From Ga0077555 sp041397775 (GTDB lineage Bacteria > Pseudomonadota > Alphaproteobacteria > Rhizobiales > Hyphomicrobiaceae): DNA of 64,000 bases. The DNA lies in assembly GCA_041397775.1 (NCBI GenBank), contig JAWKWB010000007.1, positions 270,878-334,877 of the forward strand, given 5' to 3'. The notes under the pieces are model-generated. The model searched no databases. It was not told the origin of the DNA and saw only the letters and a list, made by a program, of their open reading frames with translations. Below are positions 59,665 to 64,000 of the stretch, one piece after another (positions within the stretch are counted from its first letter, which is position 1; every line of letters begins with the position of its first letter). The position numbers were made by a program, and so were the translations under genes.

Positions 59665-59733
59665 GTGTGGCGGATTGGAAGTCCGCTCGAAGCCCTCAGA
59701 GGACTGAGTCGGACTTTGCGGTCGGGACACGAG
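59662..59733. repeat. hybrid palindromic repeat (A arm joined to B arm)
   Basis: The left part CTAGTGTGGCGGATTGGAAG is the complement of a family A right arm. The right part GGACTTTGCGGTCGGGACAC then GAG is the complement of a family B left arm, with B loop sequence between. The two halves do not pair with each other. Confidence 0.85.
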
Positions 59734-60043
59734 CGATCCTTTCGGTACGCGCGCCAATGTAGGCGCCGGTTTCCCGTTGAACAGTTGCTGGAAGCTACCG
59801 CATCCCCTCCTATGAGCCAATCAACGATCGTTGACCAGGGGCCCGCTGGGGCGACCGCCACCGGCACGGTCCAACGCAACCGCAAAGACGGCTGTTTTGC
59901 CGGGAAAAACGCCACCCGTGCGTTTGCGTACAATAGGGAAACATGCGACATGTCGCTCAAACCTTGAGTCGATGCGCGTTGGCGTCGCGCACGCGCGCTT
60001 TCCAGCGCTGCATTGCGATACCGACCCCCTTGGAGATCCGCGG
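59734..60043. other. intergenic region upstream of the HerA-like gene
   Basis: About 310 bp, likely holding the promoter for the HerA-like gene. I see no gene with support and no clear -35/-10 pair. It contains small GGGCCCGCTGGGGC-type GC stretches. Confidence 0.45.
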
Positions 60044-61483
60044 ATGACGGATGCACCGGAGAGCAAGGGCGCCAGCGGCGCCGCCGTGGCCGACCCGCGC
60101 GACTACGTCCAGGATGGCGCCGTCCTGCTCGGCTGCAGCCGGCAGGGTCGCGACCTCGTTCCCGAAGTGATCGAACTGCGCCTTGCCAACCGGCATGGCC
60201 TCATTACCGGCGCAACCGGCACCGGCAAGACCGTGACGTTGCAGATCCTCGCGGAAGGCTTTTCGGCCGCCGGCGTCCCAGTCTTCGCTGCCGACATCAA
60301 GGGAGATCTCTCCGGCATCGCGGTAAAGGGAGAATCCAAGCCGGTCCTGGTGCAGCGCGCCAACGACATCGGTCTCGCCCGCTATGGGCACGCCTCCTTC
60401 CCCGTGGTGTTCTGGGACATCCTGGGCGAAGGCGGCCATCCCGTCCGCGCCCGCGTCGAGGACATGGGGCCGGTCCTGCTGTCCCGCCTTCTCGAGCTGA
60501 CCGAGCCGCAGGAGGGCGTGCTCAACATCGCTTTCCGCTGGGTTGCCGACCAGCGCAAGGACGGCGACGAGAACATGCGCATCGACGATCTCAAGGATCT
60601 GCGCGCGGTCATCGACGAAATGGGCAAGCGCGCCTCCGAGCTGCGCAGCAAGTACGGCAACATCGCGCCCGCGACCGTCGGCGTGATCCAGCGCCGCCTT
60701 CTCGTCCTCGAGCAGCAGGGCGCTGAAAAGTTCTTCGGCACGCCGGCGCTCGATATCAACGACCTCATCAAGATCGCGCCCGATGGCCGCGGCGTGGTCA
60801 ATATTCTTGCGGCTGAAAAGCTGATGAACACGCCTCGGCTCTACTCGTCGTTCCTGCTGTGGCTGTTGTCGGAGCTCTATGACAAGCTGCCCGAGGTGGG
60901 GGATCTCGATAAGCCGAAATTCGTCTTCATGTTCGACGAGGCGCACCTCCTGTTCAATGGCGCGCCACAGGCCCTGCTCGACCAGATCGAGCGCGTGACG
61001 CGCCTCATCCGCTCCAAGGGCGTCGGTGTCTACTACGTGACACAGAGCCCTGGCGACGTGCCGGACCGCATCTCCGCCCAGCTCGGCAATCGCATCCAGC
61101 ACGCCTTGCGCGCGTTCACGCCCAAGGAGCAGAAGGCGATCCGCGCCGCCGCCGAGACGTTCCGCGCCAATCCCGAGTTCGATACCGAGCGCGTGATCCA
61201 GCAGCTGCAGACCGGCGAGGCCCTCGTCTCCGTGCTCCACAACAAGGGCGAGCCCTCGGCCGTGCAGCGCACTCTGATCCGCCCGCCGATGTCGCGGGTA
61301 GGCCCGCTGTCGCTGGACGAGCGCAACCGGCTCATCGCCGCCGACGCTGCCAATCGCAAGAAATACCAGGAAACGACCGACGACGAATCCGCCTACGAAC
61401 GATTGAATGTCCTCAATTCACCGGTCGGTCAGGTGAAGGACAAGATTCGCCGCTTCGGCAACCTGTTTGGCATCAAGCGCTGA
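60044..61483 (+). CDS. HerA-like ATPase (DUF853 family)
   Basis: The product has 479 residues of the helicase HerA-like / DUF853 group in the HerA-FtsK superfamily. Walker A GATGTGKT is at 56-63, Walker B FVFMFDEAHLLFNG near 302-315, and an arginine-finger region GVGVYYVTQSPGDVP follows. The N-terminal LLGCSRQGRDLVPEVIELRLANRHG is typical of this family (E. coli YjgR relatives). ATG 60044 follows TTGGAGATCC. Function in this family is not established; DNA processing is inferred from the fold. A DUF4236 gene follows by 38 bp on the same strand. Confidence 0.87.
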   Translation: MTDAPESKGASGAAVADPRDYVQDGAVLLGCSRQGRDLVPEVIELRLANRHGLITGATGTGKTVTLQILAEGFSAAGVPVFAADIKGDLSGIAVKGESKPVLVQRANDIGLARYGHASFPVVFWDILGEGGHPVRARVEDMGPVLLSRLLELTEPQEGVLNIAFRWVADQRKDGDENMRIDDLKDLRAVIDEMGKRASELRSKYGNIAPATVGVIQRRLLVLEQQGAEKFFGTPALDINDLIKIAPDGRGVVNILAAEKLMNTPRLYSSFLLWLLSELYDKLPEVGDLDKPKFVFMFDEAHLLFNGAPQALLDQIERVTRLIRSKGVGVYYVTQSPGDVPDRISAQLGNRIQHALRAFTPKEQKAIRAAAETFRANPEFDTERVIQQLQTGEALVSVLHNKGEPSAVQRTLIRPPMSRVGPLSLDERNRLIAADAANRKKYQETTDDESAYERLNVLNSPVGQVKDKIRRFGNLFGIKR

Positions 61484-61521
61484 GCATCCCGCGTAGCGCA
61501 GGACGAAGAAAGGGAAAACAG

Positions 61522-61848
61522 ATGGGCGTCCGCTTCCAGAAGCGCATCCGGATCTTCCCGGGGGTCTACATCAACCTGTCGAAGTCGGGCGTCAGCGCCA
61601 GCGTCGGCGGCAAAGGTGCGACGGTGAACGTCAATGCCGCGGGCAAGCGCATGGTGACGTTCGGCATCCCCGGCACCGGTCTCAGCTATCGTGCACCGCT
61701 CAGCAATGCCATCCTGCTGGCGCTGATCGGCGTCGCCATCGTGGCAGCCATTGCCTTCTACCTGTTCCCGATGCAGGTCGGCATGCTGTTGCACTGGTGG
61801 CAGCCGAAGTGGTTCCCGCTGCCCGTGCCGGCGCCCGTCGCGGGCTGA
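61522..61848 (+). CDS. DUF4236 domain membrane protein
   Basis: The product has 108 residues. The first 60 residues match DUF4236: GVRFQKRIRIFPGVYINLSK then SGVSASVGGKGATVNVN and TFGIPGTGLSYRAP. A C-terminal transmembrane segment (ILLALIGVAIVAAIAFYLF, about 64-82) anchors it. Function of the domain is unknown to me. ATG 61522 has AAAGGGAAAAC upstream. It may be cotranscribed with the HerA-like gene, 38 bp upstream. Confidence 0.87.
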   Translation: MGVRFQKRIRIFPGVYINLSKSGVSASVGGKGATVNVNAAGKRMVTFGIPGTGLSYRAPLSNAILLALIGVAIVAAIAFYLFPMQVGMLLHWWQPKWFPLPVPAPVAG

Positions 61849-61875
61849 TCGCAAGCCAGCGCCGTTTGCGGAGGT

Positions 61876-62361
61876 TCAGGCCTGGGCCTGGGCCGCCGCC
61901 GGATCGCGCACCGCGAGGAACTGCGAGTTCTCCATCGTCATCAGAAGCTCGTCGTCCTGGTTGAGGATCTCGTGCTTCATCTTGCAGATGCCGACGCCGG
62001 GACGCGAGCGCATCAGGCGCTTCTCCAGGCACACCGTCCGCGCCTTCAGCACATGGCCGGGACGCACGGGCTTCATCCAGCGAACCTCGTCGATCCCGGC
62101 AGCCCCCATGCCGGCCGCATTGTTCAGGTAGCCATCGCACATCATGCGCATGAACATCGCGCACGTATGCCATCCCGACGCGCACAACCCCTTCACCAGC
62201 GACAGCTTCGCCGCCGCCTCGTCGATGTGATGGGGTTGCGGATCGAAGGCGCGCGCGAACGAGAAGATCTCCTCCTTCGTGACCGGATACGACCCGTAGG
62301 TCATAACTCTGCCGACCTCGATATCCTCCCAATGGAGCTTATCCGCCGCATCCGTTGCCAT
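61876..62361 (-). CDS. MaoC-family dehydratase
   Basis: The product has 161 residues of the hot-dog-fold MaoC hydratase group, (R)-specific enoyl-CoA hydratase-like enzymes. Supporting features are VGRVMTYGSYPVTKEEIFSFARAFDPQPHHID with the Asp/His active-site region near residues 40-48, and GLCASGWHTCAMFMRMM. It would hydrate or dehydrate an acyl-CoA thioester. Convergent with the DUF4236 gene (27 bp gap). ATG 62361 chosen; 17 more codons are open upstream. No operon partner is adjacent; a repeat island begins 200 bp upstream. Confidence 0.88.
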   Translation of the reverse strand: MATDAADKLHWEDIEVGRVMTYGSYPVTKEEIFSFARAFDPQPHHIDEAAAKLSLVKGLCASGWHTCAMFMRMMCDGYLNNAAGMGAAGIDEVRWMKPVRPGHVLKARTVCLEKRLMRSRPGVGICKMKHEILNQDDELLMTMENSQFLAVRDPAAAQAQA

Positions 62362-62562
62362 CGTCCGCCTGCCCTCGTCCTGCCGTAACCGGTTGCGCCT
62401 CGTCACGCGCACGGTTCAGCTTAGCACGCCGCACGTCCCCGCGGCTCGCGCGACCTACCGTTCGCAGGCGTCGCACGGCCGACAGCGACGTTCATCTGAC
62501 GCACCGAAGCGCCGGAACCATCGCATCACGCTTTCGTGATCAATTAATAATTGTCGTTCATT

Positions 62563-62636
62563 TCGTGTCCCGACCGCAAGGTCCGTCTCAGTCCTCCGCG
62601 GGCTCGGAACGGACTTCGCAGTCGAAGGGACACGAG
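62563..62636. repeat. palindromic repeat, family B
   Basis: TCGTGTCCCGACCGCAAGG through GGGACACGAG, with the loop CTCAGTCCTCCGCGGGCTCGG. A partial end (GACACGAG) repeats at about 62648-62655. Confidence 0.88.
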
Positions 62637-62714
62637 CAAGATCATTGACACGAGCAAGCAACAGAGCTGTTCGCCACAGCCAGCGCAAATCACTCTGGTC
62701 TCACCTCTCCCCCC

Positions 62715-62865
62715 GGTTCCCCGGCCAAGCGGACGGGCGGAAGCCCGACCGCGCCGAGCCGGGGTCTTTCCCGGTGCCGTCGGGCACGGCGCCGCAGCGT
62801 CCGTCGCAAACCGAACCGCGATGGATCCCGGATCGCCGCGCGTCGCGCGCCGTCCGGGAAACCGG
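62715..62865. repeat. GC-rich direct repeat, family E, copy 4
   Basis: Same start (GGTTCCCCGG), internal markers and end (CCGGGAAACC) as the copies near 37 kb, and preceded by CCACAGCCAGCGCAAAT. Confidence 0.88.
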
Positions 62866-62930
62866 AGAATGTGGCGTGAAGACTTGTTCGCCACAGCCAG
62901 CGCAATTTGCCCTGGTCTCGCCTCTCCCCC

Positions 62931-63084
62931 GTTTCCCCGGCCAAGCGGGCGGGCGGGAGCCCGGCCGCTGCCCGAGCCGGGGTCTTTCCCGGTCCTGTCG
63001 GGCACAGCGTCGCAACGTCCGTCGCAAACCGAACCGCGATGGATCCCGGATCGCCGCGCGTCGCGCGCCGTCCGGGAAACCGGG
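62931..63084. repeat. GC-rich direct repeat, family E, copy 5
   Basis: Fifth copy, closest to copy 1 in keeping the GGCCGCTGCCCGAGCCGG segment. It is preceded by CCACAGCCAGCGCAATTTGC and followed directly by a family A palindrome. Confidence 0.88.
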
Positions 63085-63086
63085 GG

Positions 63087-63161
63087 AGTGTGGCATCATG
63101 ATTGGAAGTCCGCTCGACGAGTTCGCCGCGAGAATGGAGCGGACTTCCAATCCGCCACACT
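63087..63161. repeat. palindromic repeat, family A
   Basis: AGTGTGGCATCATGATTGGAAG then GTCCGCTC, the loop GACGAGTTCGCCGCGAGAATG, and GAGCGGACTTCCAATCCGCC ACACT. It shares ACTCGTGT with the next element. Confidence 0.92.
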
Positions 63162-63235
63162 CGTGTCCCGACCGCAAAGTCCGTCTCAGCCATCGGCTGG
63201 CTCGGAACGGACTTTGTGGTCAAAAGGGACACGAG
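63160..63235. repeat. palindromic repeat, family B
   Basis: CTCGTGTCCCGACCGCAAAG to AAAAGGGACACGAG with the loop CAGCCATCGGCTGG. Almost the same as the copy at 36713. Confidence 0.92.
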
Positions 63236-63249
63236 CAAACACATTGGCT

Positions 63250-63327
63250 TAGTGTGGCGTCATGATTGGACGTCCGCTCGACGAGTTCGCCGCGAGAATG
63301 GAGCGGACTTCCAATCCGCCACACTAG
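63250..63327. repeat. palindromic repeat, family A (mismatched arms)
   Basis: The left arm has GGACGTCCGCTC as in the 36803 copy, and the right arm has GAGCGGACTTCC as in the 63087 copy. This makes it a likely recombinant between two A subtypes. Ends TAGTGTGG and ACACTAG. Confidence 0.9.
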
Positions 63328-63700
63328 CAATTCACGCTGGGCTCACCATCTACTCGAAATGCTGGTTGGGAATGGCGGCGGTCGCGACAGTGGCTTCTGA
63401 AGCTCTCCATGGCAGTGGTGGTTGCCTCCACGTCGTTCCTGGCCGGTCCTGAGTTTCAGACCGGCTTGCACTTCCCCCACAGGACCCCGCTACCTCCCTG
63501 GCGGCGGTCCCTCCTCCCCCGGGCGGCGCACCCTCCCGCGCCGGTCCGGGGCCTTTCTCCCTCCATCGCCGCGCCGCCTGCCATCTGCGTCCGGCATCGC
63601 CGCAAGGACACTCTGACGCTGGTCCTTGTACGGCCGCTTTTCTCATTGACGAACGCCCGGCTCTCGGCGCACCGCTTGCGCATCAAGAATGGAGGTTCGA
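63328..63700. other. leader region of the TAXI transporter gene
   Basis: 373 bp with no supported gene. It holds a 7-bp inverted repeat GCCGGTC...GACCGGC (63442-63448, 63459-63465) and likely the promoter of the following gene. An ORF at 63409-63876 runs through it out of frame with the real gene. Confidence 0.45.
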
Positions 63701-64000
63701 ATGACATCTTCGTTTTCACGCCGCGAGGCGCTCTTCCTGGGTGCCGGACTGGGCGGTCTCGCGCTCGGTACGCTGCCCGCAGCAGCTCAGGCCAAGTTCT
63801 TCCGCATCGGCACAGGCGGCACAGGCGGCACGTACTATCCCGTTGGCGGCATCATCGCGAACGCGATCTCCAGTGACAAATTGAACCTCAGCGCGGTCGC
63901 CAGCAACGGCTCCGTCGCCAACGTCAACGCCATCGTCGGCGGTTCGCTCGAATCGGGCTTCGCCCAGGCCGATGTCGCCACCTGGGCCTACACCGGCACG
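63701..64000 (+). CDS. TAXI-family TRAP transporter solute-binding subunit, 3'-truncated by window edge
   Basis: The first 100 residues are present. A twin-arginine-like signal (SRREALFLGAGLGGLALG, cleavage near AQA|KF) precedes FFRIGTGGTGGTYYPVGGII, the N-terminal signature of TAXI (TRAP-associated extracytoplasmic immunogenic) solute receptors, then SVANVNAIVGGSLESGFAQAD. TAXI receptors hand a carboxylate, often glutamate or 2-oxoglutarate, to a fused TRAP permease; the permease would lie beyond the window. ATG 63701 has ATGGAGGTTCG upstream. The frame is open to the window end. A twin-arginine route is inferred from the RR motif only. Confidence 0.92.
   Translation, partial: MTSSFSRREALFLGAGLGGLALGTLPAAAQAKFFRIGTGGTGGTYYPVGGIIANAISSDKLNLSAVASNGSVANVNAIVGGSLESGFAQADVATWAYTGT

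Noticed and set aside
59333..59733. CRISPR-like array
   Set aside because: The repeated units are 75-80 bp palindromes of different families without unique spacers of regular length, and no cas genes are present.
62563..63327. Insertion sequence or transposase remnant
   Set aside because: No frame in the island resembles a transposase, and the ends are palindromes rather than the inverted ends of one element around a gene.

Overview
The window is GC-rich (about two-thirds G+C by eye) chromosomal DNA from an alphaproteobacterium, most likely of the Hyphomicrobiales (rhizobial) type. The evidence is family content: a PopZ-type polar organizer (DUF2497), the ClpXP adaptor CpdR, a suhB/mmgR-type small RNA beside an inositol-phosphatase-family gene, the block ubiquinol-cytochrome-c chaperone / DUF177 / plsX / fabH / ihfA / MerR, an FtsK-LolA pair, an opgH-type glucan synthase and many acyl-CoA and LLM-flavin enzymes. 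No phage, plasmid or complete insertion sequence is visible. Species cannot be assigned from the sequence alone.

Layout. 1-4 kb: end of a membrane-anchored hypothetical gene, two adjacent LLM-class flavin oxidoreductases, PopZ-like protein. 4-8 kb: two tandem TolC-family outer-membrane channels and cpdR. 8-13.6 kb: N-formylglutamate amidohydrolase, a minus-strand suhB/mmgR-like sRNA with promoter and terminator, hisN-like phosphatase, lysophospholipase-like hydrolase, an exported protein and bamE. 13.7-19 kb: cytochrome bc1 chaperone, DUF177, plsX, fabH, ihfA, merR-like, phosphopantetheinyl transferase, then tRNA-Asn. 19.4-26 kb: a three-gene catabolic cluster (PEP mutase/ICL-like, amidohydrolase, unusual SDR) and a large AsmA protein. 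26-31 kb: acyl-CoA dehydrogenase, MFS transporter and MmgE/PrpD operon. 30-36.6 kb: serine hydrolase, aminotransferase, ftsK, lolA operon. 37.7-42 kb: dehydrogenase, Lhr-like helicase, pdeM repair operon. 42-50.5 kb: opgH, exported protein, hemF, ABC exporter, fadJ-like enzyme. 50.8-56.5 kb: His-rich exported peptide, LLM oxidoreductase, PilZ protein, E1/transketolase-like enzyme with a divergent Lrp regulator, small conserved protein. 56.8-62.4 kb: membrane protein, hemH, FHA-cyclase fusion, HerA-like ATPase, DUF4236 protein, MaoC hydratase. The window ends inside a TAXI-type TRAP solute-binding protein.

The most unusual feature is a set of four intergenic islands (about 22.1, 36.7-37.7, 59.3-59.7 and 62.6-63.3 kb) built from roughly 75-80 bp long-arm palindromes. 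I sort them into four arm-sequence families (A-D). All share the terminal box CT(A/C)GTGT...ACAC(T/G)AG, and neighbouring elements often abut through a shared box. Two of the islands also carry GC-rich direct repeats of about 150 bp (family E). One element is a hybrid of A and B arms. Nothing in the window encodes an obvious mobilizing enzyme, so these look like a non-autonomous repeat system acting in trans or by recombination. This is the best candidate for something undescribed.

Start sites were chosen from Shine-Dalgarno-like sequence, overlap with upstream genes and known family N-termini. Functions come from motif and family recognition by eye, with no database search.
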